Assembly: GCA_029866155.1 (NCBI GenBank) | Contig: JARWZW010000051.1 | Span: 1 to 41,150, forward strand | DNA: 41,150 bases | DNA from: Caulobacter sp. | GTDB taxonomy: Bacteria; Pseudomonadota; Alphaproteobacteria; Caulobacterales; Caulobacteraceae | Direction of reading: 5' to 3' | Shown: positions 1-8,451 of the stretch, piece after piece | Layout: the number at the start of each line of letters is the position of its first letter | Numbering within the stretch: position 1 is the stretch's first letter | Program-made: the position numbers and the translations under genes | The notes under the pieces: generated by a model | What the model was told of the DNA's origin: nothing | Database searches by the model: none | Seen by the model: only the letters and a program-made list of their open reading frames with translations

Positions 1-720
1 GGCCAAGGCGTCCCGCAAAACTATTCCGAGGCTCTGCGGTGGTACCTGCTCGCGGCAGAACAAGGTCATGCGGGCGCACAGTGGAGCCTCGGCCTCATGT
101 ACGGAAAAGGCCAAGGCGTCACGCAGAACTACGCCGAAGCCCTCCGGTGGTACCAGCTCGCAGCGGATCAGGGAGATGGCGTCGCGCAGTTCAGCGTGGG
201 CTCTATGTATGAACTCGGACAAGGTGTCCCTAAGAACTATTCAGAGGCGGTGCGCTGGTACAGGCTGGCCGCAGACCAGGGGCATGCATACTCACAATGG
301 TCCCTAGGTCACATGCATCAGAACGGCTTAGGCGTCCCGCAGAGTTATGCGGAGGCGTTTCGGTTGTTCAAGCTTGCAGCCGACCAAGGAAATCCAAGCG
401 CACAGGTGAGCCTCGGCCTCATGTTCGGAATAGGTCAAGGCGTTGCGCAGAATTATACGGAGTCCGCCCGCTGGTACAGGCTCGCAGCTGATCAGGGGGA
501 CGTGGTCGGACAAGGGTCTTTAGGAATCCTGTACCGACAAGGCCAAGGCGTGCCTCAGAACTACGTCGAAGCTTATAAATGGTTCGCCCTAAGCGCTGCA
601 GAGGGGCAAGAGCTCGCGGTCAAAGACAGGGACAGTCTTCTCAAGCTAATGACTCCTGCCCAGATTGAAGAGGGACAAAGGCGCGCGGCAAGTTGGAAGC
701 CCGTAGAGGGCCGAGAGTAA
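1..720 (+). CDS. Sel1-repeat (TPR-like) protein, 5' end outside the window
   Basis: The reading frame is open from base 1 to the TAA at 718-720, so the start lies upstream of the window; the first internal ATG is at 97. The visible 239 residues are a run of about 36-residue Sel1-like repeats with the signature GQGV.QNY.EA.RWY.LAADQG..AQ.SLG.MY, at least six in tandem. Sel1 repeats form alpha-helical solenoids that act as protein-protein scaffolds, often in secreted or envelope proteins, but the partner cannot be told from sequence. The last repeat ends in EAYKWFALSAAEGQ, followed by a short tail with QIEEGQRRAASW, a usual end for this family. Codon use is less GC-rich than in the downstream genes, with codons such as CAA, TAT and AAT, which hints at acquisition. 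The family assignment is firm; the function is unknown. Confidence 0.9.
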   Translation, partial: GQGVPQNYSEALRWYLLAAEQGHAGAQWSLGLMYGKGQGVTQNYAEALRWYQLAADQGDGVAQFSVGSMYELGQGVPKNYSEAVRWYRLAADQGHAYSQWSLGHMHQNGLGVPQSYAEAFRLFKLAADQGNPSAQVSLGLMFGIGQGVAQNYTESARWYRLAADQGDVVGQGSLGILYRQGQGVPQNYVEAYKWFALSAAEGQELAVKDRDSLLKLMTPAQIEEGQRRAASWKPVEGRE

Positions 721-1036
<316 letters not shown>

Positions 1037-1169
1037 ATAACGGTGTGGGCCTGCAAAACCTTGCCAGGCCCCCTGAGCGAAGGCGCGGAACCTAGCGATG
1101 CGGATCGCAAACCGCAAGGAAAAGCGCGCGGCCTGTTATCGGGCCGCCGGTCCGCCGTCCGGCCTGGCC

Positions 1170-2429
1170 TCAGGAGCCGCCGGTGGCGGGCAAGGCCCTG
1201 TCCGGCTTCTGGCCTTCCCAGCGGGTGACGACTGCTGCCGCCACGGAGTTTCCGACCACATTGGTCGCCGACCGGCCCATGTCCAGCAGGTGATCGACCG
1301 CCAGGACCAGGGCGATCCAGGCCTCGTCCATGCCAAAGAAGGACAGGGTCGCCATGATCACCACCAGGGAGGCCCGGGGCACACCGGCCATGCCCTTGCT
1401 GGTCACCATCAGGAGTAACAGCATGCTGATCTGCTGACCGACCGACAGTTCTATGCCGTGCGCCTTGGCGATGAACAGGGTCGCAAAGGTGCAGTACATC
1501 ATCGAGCCGTCGAGATTGAAGCTGTAGCCCAGGGGCAGGACGAAGCTGACCACCCGGCGCGGCAGGCCAAACCGCTCCAAGGCCTCCAGGGTGCGAGGAT
1601 AGGCGGCCTCGGAACTGGCGGTGGAAAAGGCCAGAAGCGTCGGCGGCGCGATGGCGCTGAACAGCCCCGTGGCGCGGCCACCCAGCACGACCAGGGCGGC
1701 CAGGAACAGCAGGCCCCAGAGGACGCCCAGGGAAAGGTAGAAGCCCAGCACAAACTCCGCATAGGTGCCGATGATGCCCAGGCCCTGTTTGGCGATGGCG
1801 GCGGCCAGGGCGGCGAAGATGGCGATAGGGGCCAGGGTCATCACGTATCCGGTGACCTTGAGCATGATGTTCATGCCCTGCTCGACCAGCTGCATCACCG
1901 CCGGCGCCTTGTCGTCAAGGGCCGCCACGGCGGTGCCGACAAACACGGCGAAGACCACGATCTGCAGGATCTGGTTGGTCGCCATGGCGTCAAAGATCGA
2001 GGTCGGGATCAGGTGGGTGATGAATTCCTTCAGGGTGAAGTTGGAGGCGTCGACCGAGGCCTTGGTCGTCACCTCGCTGGTCATGCCCAGATTGGCGCCC
2101 AGGTCCCAGACATTGGACAGCAGGTGGAACATCAACAGGCCGACGGTCAGGGAGACCATTGAGGCAAGAATGAACCAGACGATCGCCTTGAAGCCTACGC
2201 CCCGGATAGCGGCGGCGTCCTCCATATGGGCAATGCCCACCACCAGGGTGGTGAAGACCAGGGGGGCGATGATCATCTTGATCAGCCGCAGGAACAGGGT
2301 GGTGACCAGGTTGAAGCCATCGACCGCGGCTGTCAGCTGGTCCCCGGACAGGAACTGGTTACAGGCCAGGCCAACCGCGACCCCGAGGATCATGGAGCCG
2401 ACGATAAAGGCGGTGAACAGGCGATTCAT
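1170..2429 (-). CDS. Dicarboxylate/amino acid:cation symporter (DAACS/SDF family)
   Basis: This is a 419-residue polytopic inner-membrane protein of the sodium:dicarboxylate symporter family (DctA/GltP type), which imports C4-dicarboxylates or acidic amino acids with H+ or Na+. The start MNRLFTAFIVGSMILGV is chosen because it begins at the first transmembrane helix; an in-frame ATG 29 codons upstream would add a non-family arginine-rich leader. Family motifs include the serine-rich STASSEAAYPRTLE hairpin, the GYSFNLDGSMMY helix, the re-entrant loop before GMAGVPRA, and DHLLDMGRSATNVVGNS near the C-terminus, which holds the substrate-binding Asp and Asn of the family. It is divergent from the small gene at 2526, with about 96 bp between them. 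The exact substrate is not determined. Confidence 0.9.
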   Translation of the reverse strand: MNRLFTAFIVGSMILGVAVGLACNQFLSGDQLTAAVDGFNLVTTLFLRLIKMIIAPLVFTTLVVGIAHMEDAAAIRGVGFKAIVWFILASMVSLTVGLLMFHLLSNVWDLGANLGMTSEVTTKASVDASNFTLKEFITHLIPTSIFDAMATNQILQIVVFAVFVGTAVAALDDKAPAVMQLVEQGMNIMLKVTGYVMTLAPIAIFAALAAAIAKQGLGIIGTYAEFVLGFYLSLGVLWGLLFLAALVVLGGRATGLFSAIAPPTLLAFSTASSEAAYPRTLEALERFGLPRRVVSFVLPLGYSFNLDGSMMYCTFATLFIAKAHGIELSVGQQISMLLLLMVTSKGMAGVPRASLVVIMATLSFFGMDEAWIALVLAVDHLLDMGRSATNVVGNSVAAAVVTRWEGQKPDRALPATGGS

Positions 2430-2525
2430 GGGATCCCCAAAGGCAGCTTGGCGCAATGTTTGACGGTGAACCGGCCGCGCGTCCATGGCCTTCCGTCCGC
2501 ATCCCGGCAATGGCAACCTCTATCG

Positions 2526-2948
2526 ATGACCGAACGGGATGATCTGACCCGGCAATTGACAGCCCTGATGCTGCGGGCGGCGCCGGCCATGGTGGTGGCC
2601 TTGCAGGGCGAAGGCGGGCTGTCGCTGAACGCGCCCTTCGCCAATCCCCTGCATCCGAAACAGCCCCTGTGGTTCGGCGGGGTGCGCCCCGGCAAGGCCT
2701 ATGTCAGCTATCATCTCATGCCGGTCTATTCCCACCCGGCCTTGCTTGAAGGGATCAGTCCGGCGCTGCGTCGCCGGATGCAGGGCAAGAGCTGTTTCAA
2801 CTTCAAAAAGCCTGACCCGGACCTGATGGCTGAACTGGAGGCCCTGACCGCTGCGGCCGCCGAACTCTACGCTCGCCCCTTTACGATTGAACGGATCGAC
2901 GGCCAGAGCGTGGCGACGCCGGCCCCCTCCGGCCCGGCGGACAACTGA
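2526..2948 (+). CDS. Conserved hypothetical protein, DUF1801/YdhG-like
   Basis: The product is a 140-residue soluble protein with no signal peptide or membrane helix. I start at MTERDDL because upstream in-frame sequence runs into the promoter region of the divergent transporter. The core KAYVSYHLMPVYSHPALLEG, followed by ISPALRRRMQGKSCFNF and an acidic helix (DLMAELEALTAAAAELY), resembles the small alpha/beta DUF1801 (YdhG-like) fold, several members of which have been linked to iron handling. That link is weak for this branch and should not be taken as function. It is followed 65 bp later by the M28 peptidase gene. Confidence 0.7.
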   Translation: MTERDDLTRQLTALMLRAAPAMVVALQGEGGLSLNAPFANPLHPKQPLWFGGVRPGKAYVSYHLMPVYSHPALLEGISPALRRRMQGKSCFNFKKPDPDLMAELEALTAAAAELYARPFTIERIDGQSVATPAPSGPADN

Positions 2949-3013
2949 AGGCTGGCGAGACGGCTGGACCCCGGATAGGGTCTCGACAGCAAGATTCTGC
3001 CGGAGCAACCGCC

Positions 3014-4675
3014 TTGATGAAGTCTTTTCTGCTTGCCACGGCCATCGCCGTCCTGCCGCTGGCGCCCGTTGCCGCCTTTGCGGCCGACCCGCTGTTTGAT
3101 GGCGCGCGGCTGACCGAGCATGTCCAGATCCTGGCTTCGGACGGGTTCGAGGGCCGGGGGCCGGCCACCCTGGGCGAGGACAAGACTGTCGCCTATATCG
3201 CCGGACAGTATGCCGCGGTGGGTCTGGAGCCAGGCGGCGACCTGAAGGACGGCAAGCGGGCCTGGACCCAGGACGTGCCGCTCGGCCAGTTCAGCATCGA
3301 CGGTCCTGTCGCCGCCAGCCTGACCGTCGGGGGCAAGTCCACCCCGCTGGTCCAGGGCGAGGATATCGCCATCCGCGCCGCCATGACCAATGTCGACAGC
3401 GTCTCCCTTGCCAATTCCCCGATCGTCTGGGTGGGCTATGGCGTCACTGCCCCGGAACGGAACTGGGATGATTTCAAGGGCATCGACGTCAAGGGCAAGA
3501 TCATCGTCCTGCTGATCAACGACCCGGACTTCGAGACCGGCAAGGGCGACTTCGGCGGCAAGGCCATGACCTATTACGGTCGCTGGACCTACAAGTATGA
3601 AGAGGCCGCCCGGCGGGGCGCCGCCGGGGTTCTGGTGGTCCATGAGACGGCCGGCGCCTCCTATGGCTGGGCCACGGTCAAGAATTCCAATACCAATGTG
3701 ATGTTCGACATCGTGCGGCAGGACCCTTCGGCCAGCCACACCAACCTGGAAGGCTGGCTCAGCCGGGATGCGACGGTGAAGCTGTTCGCCGCCGCCGGCC
3801 TGAACTTCGAGGCGGAAAAAAAGAAGGCCCAGACCCGCGCCTTCAAGCCGGTGTTGCTGAAGAACGTCAGCTTCTCGGCCGATTACCGCGTCAAGCACGC
3901 CGTGATCGTGTCCAAGAACGTGCTGGGCGTCCTGCCCGGCAAGACCCATCCCGACGAGTATGTGGTCTATAGCGGCCACTGGGACCATCTGGGCGTCGGC
4001 AGGCCGGATGCCGAAGGCGATACCATCTACAATGGCGCAGTGGACAATGCGACGGGCACTGCCGCCGTCATCGAAATGGCCCGGGCCTTTGCAAAAGGTC
4101 CGCGTCCCGACCGCAGTGTCCTGTTCCTGACCGTCACGGCCGAGGAAAAGGGACTGCTGGGCTCGGAATACTATGCCGCCAACCCGGTCTATCCCCTGTC
4201 CCGCACCGTCGGCATGATCAATACCGACGCCCTCAGCCCCCTGGCCCCGACCACGGATTTCAACGTCTCGGGCGACGCCAAACAGGACCTGCTGGACCTG
4301 CTGATCGCCAAGGGCAAGGCCAGCGGCCGGGTCTTCACCCCCGATCCCAGCCCGGAAGCCGGTTACTTCTTCCGGTCTGACCACTTTCCCATGGCCAAGC
4401 GCGGCGTGCCGGCCATCTCCTTCGGGTCCGGTGTCGAGGTGATCACCGGCGACAAGGCCGCCGCCAAGGCCTGGGCCGACAACTACACCCGCGACAAGTA
4501 TCACCAGCCGGCGGACGAATGGGGTCCTGACTGGACCATGGACGGCATGGTGGCCGACCTGACCCTGTTGCATGACCTGGGGCAGGACCTGGCCAACAGC
4601 CGCAGCTGGCCGGAATGGGCCGAGGGCTCGGAATTCAAGGCCATCCGCGACGCCAGCAAGGCCGACCGGAAATAG
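3014..4675 (+). CDS. Secreted M28 family zinc aminopeptidase with PA-type insert
   Basis: This 553-residue exported metallopeptidase begins with a Sec signal peptide (MKSFLLATAIAVLPLAPVAA, cleavage around residue 22). A protease-associated (PA) type segment occupies roughly residues 130-250. The M28 catalytic core follows, with a complete set of co-catalytic zinc ligands and acid/base residues: H322 in SGHWDHLG, D344 in AVDNATG, E377-E378 in TAEEKG, D405 in INTDAL and H457 in SDHFPM. The family removes N-terminal amino acids from peptides in the periplasm or outside the cell. The serine dehydratase gene starts 37 bp downstream, so the two may be co-transcribed and could link peptide hydrolysis with serine catabolism. 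That link is inference. All key residues are intact. Confidence 0.93.
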   Translation: MMKSFLLATAIAVLPLAPVAAFAADPLFDGARLTEHVQILASDGFEGRGPATLGEDKTVAYIAGQYAAVGLEPGGDLKDGKRAWTQDVPLGQFSIDGPVAASLTVGGKSTPLVQGEDIAIRAAMTNVDSVSLANSPIVWVGYGVTAPERNWDDFKGIDVKGKIIVLLINDPDFETGKGDFGGKAMTYYGRWTYKYEEAARRGAAGVLVVHETAGASYGWATVKNSNTNVMFDIVRQDPSASHTNLEGWLSRDATVKLFAAAGLNFEAEKKKAQTRAFKPVLLKNVSFSADYRVKHAVIVSKNVLGVLPGKTHPDEYVVYSGHWDHLGVGRPDAEGDTIYNGAVDNATGTAAVIEMARAFAKGPRPDRSVLFLTVTAEEKGLLGSEYYAANPVYPLSRTVGMINTDALSPLAPTTDFNVSGDAKQDLLDLLIAKGKASGRVFTPDPSPEAGYFFRSDHFPMAKRGVPAISFGSGVEVITGDKAAAKAWADNYTRDKYHQPADEWGPDWTMDGMVADLTLLHDLGQDLANSRSWPEWAEGSEFKAIRDASKADRK

Positions 4676-4712
4676 CCTGGGGCAAGAGTTCCGAGGGGTC
4701 GATGAGGGCGCC

Positions 4713-6101
4713 ATGACGGTCAGTGTCTTCGATCTGTTCAAGCCTGGCGTGGGCCCCTCCAGCTCCCACACCATGGGACCGATGACGGCGGCGGCTCGAT
4801 TCCGAGGGCAGTTGCTTGACGCTGTTGAGCCCGGTCGGGTCGCCCGGCTGAAGATCCGGCTCTATGCCAGCCTGGCTCTCACCGGCCGGGGGCACGCCAC
4901 CGACCGGGCCGTCATGCTCGGTCTGCTGGGGTTTGAACCGGCCAGCCTCGACCCGGACGCCGGAGACGCCGCCCTCGAGATCCTGTGGGCCAGCGGACGC
5001 CTGTCCCTGGGCCCCGGCAGCGCTCTTTCCTTTGACGAACAGGTCGATATCCTGTGGCTGGGTCGCCAGCGCCTGCCCCAGCATCCCAACGCCCTGACCC
5101 TGTCGGCCTTTGATTCGGCAGGCGCGGTCCTGCTGGAACAGACTTGGTTTTCGGTCGGCGGCGGCTTTGTCCGGGAGGCGGCCGAACTGGGGGCCAATGC
5201 GGCCCCTCCGGAAGACCTGTCCGCACCCCACCCGTTTGTCTCCGGCGCCGACCTGCTGGAGCGGGCTGCTGCTGCGGGCCTGACCATCGCCCAGTTGATG
5301 ATGGCCAACGAGACGGCTCGGGCCCCTGAGGACCAGGTCCTGGCCCGTCTCGACGGCCTGTTCGAGGCCATGGAGGCCTGTATCGATAGGGGCATGAGGA
5401 TCGACGGCCATCTGCCTGGAGGCCTGAACGTCAAGCGACGGGCCAAACAGGTCCATACCGCCATCATGGCCAGGATCGAGCGGCAGATCAGCGACCCCCT
5501 GGCCGCCATGGACTTCGTCAATCTCTGGGCCCTGGCTGTGAACGAGGAAAACGCTGCCGGCGGCAGGGTGGTCACGGCCCCGACCAATGGCGCCGCCGGC
5601 TTGCTGCCGGCCGTGCTGCGCTTCTATGACCGGTTTCTGGGCGGCACGGCGGAGGGGCGGCGCACCTTCCTGCTGACTGCCGGAGCCATCGGCGCCCTCT
5701 ACAAGCAGAATGCCTCGATCAGCGGGGCCGAGGTCGGCTGCCAGGGCGAGGTGGGGGTCGCCTGTTCCATGGCGGCGGCGGGTCTGGCGGCGGTGATGGG
5801 CGGGACCAACGCCCAGATCGAGAACGCCGCCGAGATCGGCATGGAACATAATCTTGGCCTGACCTGCGACCCTATCGGCGGCCTGGTCCAGATCCCCTGT
5901 ATCGAGCGCAACGCCATGGGGGCCATAAAGGCCATCGACGCCGCTCGCCTGGCCATGCTGGGCGATGGCCAGCATTCGGTCAGCCTGGACAAGGTGATCG
6001 CCACCATGAAACGCACGGGCGAGGACATGAACGAGATCTACAAGGAAACCTCCCTGGGCGGCCTGGCCGCCGGCATGCCGGTCAATCGGGTCGAGTGTTG
6101 A
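4713..6101 (+). CDS. sdaA: L-serine ammonia-lyase (iron-sulfur L-serine dehydratase)
   Basis: The enzyme converts L-serine to pyruvate and ammonia in the cytoplasm using an oxygen-labile [4Fe-4S] cluster rather than PLP. The 462-residue protein is the single-chain form, with an N-terminal beta domain (SVFDLFKPGVGPSSSHTMGPM) followed by the alpha catalytic domain. Cluster cysteines are C343 (VGCQGEVG), C385 (LTCDPIGG) and C396 (IPCIERNA). The protein ends exactly in a cysteine (NRVEC, C462). In the characterised Legionella enzyme a C-terminal cysteine tail ligates the fourth iron until serine displaces it, and this protein has the same layout. The start MTVSVFDL is the family start; longer in-frame sequence overlaps the M28 gene. 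It is 37 bp behind the peptidase gene. Confidence 0.96.
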   Translation: MTVSVFDLFKPGVGPSSSHTMGPMTAAARFRGQLLDAVEPGRVARLKIRLYASLALTGRGHATDRAVMLGLLGFEPASLDPDAGDAALEILWASGRLSLGPGSALSFDEQVDILWLGRQRLPQHPNALTLSAFDSAGAVLLEQTWFSVGGGFVREAAELGANAAPPEDLSAPHPFVSGADLLERAAAAGLTIAQLMMANETARAPEDQVLARLDGLFEAMEACIDRGMRIDGHLPGGLNVKRRAKQVHTAIMARIERQISDPLAAMDFVNLWALAVNEENAAGGRVVTAPTNGAAGLLPAVLRFYDRFLGGTAEGRRTFLLTAGAIGALYKQNASISGAEVGCQGEVGVACSMAAAGLAAVMGGTNAQIENAAEIGMEHNLGLTCDPIGGLVQIPCIERNAMGAIKAIDAARLAMLGDGQHSVSLDKVIATMKRTGEDMNEIYKETSLGGLAAGMPVNRVEC

Positions 6102-6226
6102 CGATCTGCAATATTATATCGTTCAAGATCAATTTCTTACGTCGTACTAAGTAACAGCTTTACGGGCGGCGGCCAGCGGCATATCCGCCTCTGCGACCCA
6201 GCTTCCCTGTGCTAAGACCGTAAGCC
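6102..6226. other. AT-rich intergenic segment before the cation efflux gene
   Basis: The 125-bp spacer holds an AT-rich stretch (6105-6160) with a short imperfect inverted repeat (ACGAT ... ATCGT) right after sdaA. It probably contains the promoter of the downstream efflux/LPS gene group, but I cannot place -35 and -10 boxes with confidence. Confidence 0.35.
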
Positions 6227-7159
6227 ATGGCCCACGCCCATCACGATCATCACGGCCATGACCACCACGGTCACAGTCATGCACCCAAGGACTTCGGCAG
6301 GGCCTTCGCCATCGGCGCCGGCCTGAACATCGCCTTTGTGGCGGCCGAGGCGGTCGCTGGCCTGATGACCGGCTCTCTGGCGCTGCTGGCCGATGCCGGC
6401 CACAACCTGTCGGACGTCCTGGGACTCCTCATGGCCTGGGCGGCGGTGATCATGGCGCGTCGGGCCCCAACGGGGCGGCGGACCTACGGTCTGGGCAAGG
6501 GCACCATCCTGGCGTCCCTGGCCAATGCGGGTCTTCTGCTTCTGGCGGTCGGGGCGATTGTCTGGGAAGCGATCCGCCGGTTTGGCGCGCCGCAGGACAT
6601 TGCGCCAGGACCGGTGATCATCGTCGCCGCCATCGGCGTGGCCATCAACACCGCCACGGCCCTGATGTTCATGCGCGGCCATGGCGACCTGAATGTCCGG
6701 GGCGCCTTTCTCCATATGGCGGCTGACGCTGCGGTCTCCCTGGGCGTGGTCGCAGCGGCCCTGGTGCTCATGGCGAAGCCCGAGTGGCGCTGGATCGACC
6801 CGGTGATCAGCCTGGTCATCGCCGGTGTCATCGTGGCTGGAACCTGGGGCCTGCTCCGCGACTCCCTCGACCTGGCCCTGGACGCCGCGCCCAAGGGGAT
6901 CGATCCGGATGTCGTCCGCGCCTGGCTGGCTGCCCGTCCCGGGGTGACCGGGGTTCATGACCTGCATATCTGGGCAATGAGCACCTCCCAGACCGCCCTC
7001 ACCGCCCATCTGGTGCGCCCCGATACGGCAGGCCAGGATCAGTTCCTCGACAGCGTCTGTCATGACCTTTCCCACGAGTTCGGCATCGGCCACGCCACAT
7101 TGCAGCTGGAGACCGGCGAGACCGGTCGGGCCTGCCGGCTGGTCGCGGCCCACGGTTGA
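6227..7159 (+). CDS. Cation diffusion facilitator (CDF) zinc/heavy-metal exporter
   Basis: This 310-residue inner-membrane antiporter probably exports Zn2+ or a related divalent cation in exchange for protons. The N-terminus is a metal-binding tail with ten histidines in the first 18 residues. Six transmembrane helices follow. The intramembrane tetrahedral metal site is intact: H59 and D63 in helix II (HNLSD) and H163 and D167 in helix V (HMAAD). This HD-HD pattern is the one linked to zinc-selective CDF proteins such as ZitB and CzcD. The C-terminal cytosolic domain shows the HDLHIWAMS motif. Its stop codon overlaps the TTG start of waaA, so the two are translationally coupled, an unusual pairing of metal efflux with LPS core synthesis. 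Confidence 0.93.
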   Translation: MAHAHHDHHGHDHHGHSHAPKDFGRAFAIGAGLNIAFVAAEAVAGLMTGSLALLADAGHNLSDVLGLLMAWAAVIMARRAPTGRRTYGLGKGTILASLANAGLLLLAVGAIVWEAIRRFGAPQDIAPGPVIIVAAIGVAINTATALMFMRGHGDLNVRGAFLHMAADAAVSLGVVAAALVLMAKPEWRWIDPVISLVIAGVIVAGTWGLLRDSLDLALDAAPKGIDPDVVRAWLAARPGVTGVHDLHIWAMSTSQTALTAHLVRPDTAGQDQFLDSVCHDLSHEFGIGHATLQLETGETGRACRLVAAHG

Positions 7160-8451
7160 TCCGCGTCTTGGCCAAGCCTGATCCTGATCGCAGCCTGGTC
7201 CTGACCCTCTATCGCTGGGGCACGGCCCTGATCGGCCTGTTCGTGCCGGCCCTGCTGCGGGCCCGGGCCAGACGGGGAAAGGAAGACCCGGCCCGGCTGG
7301 ACGAGCGGCTCGGCCGCGCCTCCCGGCCCAGGCCGCCGGGCGGACTGGTCTGGGTCCATTCGGTCAGCGTGGGGGAGAGCCAGTCGGTGCTGCCGCTCAT
7401 CGAGCGTCTCGCGCGGCAGCGGCCAGACCTGACGATCCTGTCCACCTCCGCCACCGTCACCGCCGCCGCCCTTCTGGCCAGGCGCCTGCCGCCGGGCGTC
7501 ATGCACCAGTATGTCCCGGTCGACACCCCCGCCATCAGCCGACGCTTCCTGGACCATTGGCGACCGGACCTGGTGATCCTGGTGGAGGGCGAGATCTGGC
7601 CAAACCTGATGCTGGGCGCCCGTACCCGCGGCGCGCGCCTGGCCCTGTTGTCGGCCCGGATCACCGAAAAGACAGCCGCTGGCTGGGCCAGGGCGCCGGG
7701 CGCCGTCGCCGCCCTGCTGTCCAGCCTGGACCTGGTCCTGCCGCAGGATGCGGCCTCCGGTGAGCGGCTGGCGCGGTTTGCCGTCCATGCTGCAGGGGCC
7801 TTGAACCTCAAGCTGGTCGGGGAGGCCCTGCCGTTTGATGTGGCGGAGCTCGAGGCGCTGCGTCGCCAGATCGGGGACCGACCGGTGGTCCTGGCGGCCA
7901 GCACCCATGCCGGCGAGGAGTCGATGATTATCCGGGCCTTCCGGACCGCCCGGGCGCTTCAGGCGCCGGACGCCCTGTTGATCCTGGCGCCGCGACATCC
8001 CGAGCGACTGTCCCAGGTGCTGGAAGCGGCGGACGGTCCCTGCGCCGTCCGCTCGCGGGGCGAGCCCATCACCGACCAGACCGACCTCTATATCGCCGAC
8101 AGCCTGGGGGAACTGGGTCTCTTCTACCGCATGGCGCAGGTTGCGGTGCTGGGCGGCAGCCTGGTCGAGGATATCGGCGGCCATAACCCCCTCGAGGCGG
8201 CCCGCCTGGGGACGCCCGTCATCGCCGGTCCCTTCGCCTTCAATTTCGCTGAGATCTATCAGGCCATGTTCGAGGACGGACAGGGCGCCCTGCTCGCAGC
8301 GGAGGAACGGGCCCTGGCCGGTCACATGGGCCGCTGCCTCGCCGATGCTTCCTATTCCCGGCGCCTTGGCCAGGGCGGTCTGGCCTTCGCCAGCGGAGCC
8401 GCCGCCTCGCTTGACCAGGCCATGACCCGGCTGGAGCCCCTGCTGCCATGA
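7156..8451 (+). CDS. waaA: 3-deoxy-D-manno-octulosonic acid (Kdo) transferase
   Basis: The 431-residue GT30 glycosyltransferase adds Kdo from CMP-Kdo to lipid IVA on the cytoplasmic face of the inner membrane. There is an N-terminal membrane anchor (about residues 14-34), then the catalytic-base region DERLGR (a Glu in this position is the general base in the Aquifex enzyme), VHSVSVGES, and a C-terminal Rossmann domain containing LGGSLVEDIGGHNPLEAARLGTPVI. The start is TTG at 7156, which overlaps the CDF stop codon (TTGA). The 3' end overlaps lpxK by ATGA, so CDF-waaA-lpxK reads as one operon. WaaA and LpxK act in consecutive parts of lipid A/Kdo assembly, which supports the call. Confidence 0.95.
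   Translation: MIRVLAKPDPDRSLVLTLYRWGTALIGLFVPALLRARARRGKEDPARLDERLGRASRPRPPGGLVWVHSVSVGESQSVLPLIERLARQRPDLTILSTSATVTAAALLARRLPPGVMHQYVPVDTPAISRRFLDHWRPDLVILVEGEIWPNLMLGARTRGARLALLSARITEKTAAGWARAPGAVAALLSSLDLVLPQDAASGERLARFAVHAAGALNLKLVGEALPFDVAELEALRRQIGDRPVVLAASTHAGEESMIIRAFRTARALQAPDALLILAPRHPERLSQVLEAADGPCAVRSRGEPITDQTDLYIADSLGELGLFYRMAQVAVLGGSLVEDIGGHNPLEAARLGTPVIAGPFAFNFAEIYQAMFEDGQGALLAAEERALAGHMGRCLADASYSRRLGQGGLAFASGAAASLDQAMTRLEPLLP

Noticed and set aside
2867..4774. 635-codon minus-strand ORF opposite the M28 peptidase
   Set aside because: Long antisense frames are common in high-GC DNA; the plus-strand gene has a full set of catalytic motifs and a signal peptide.
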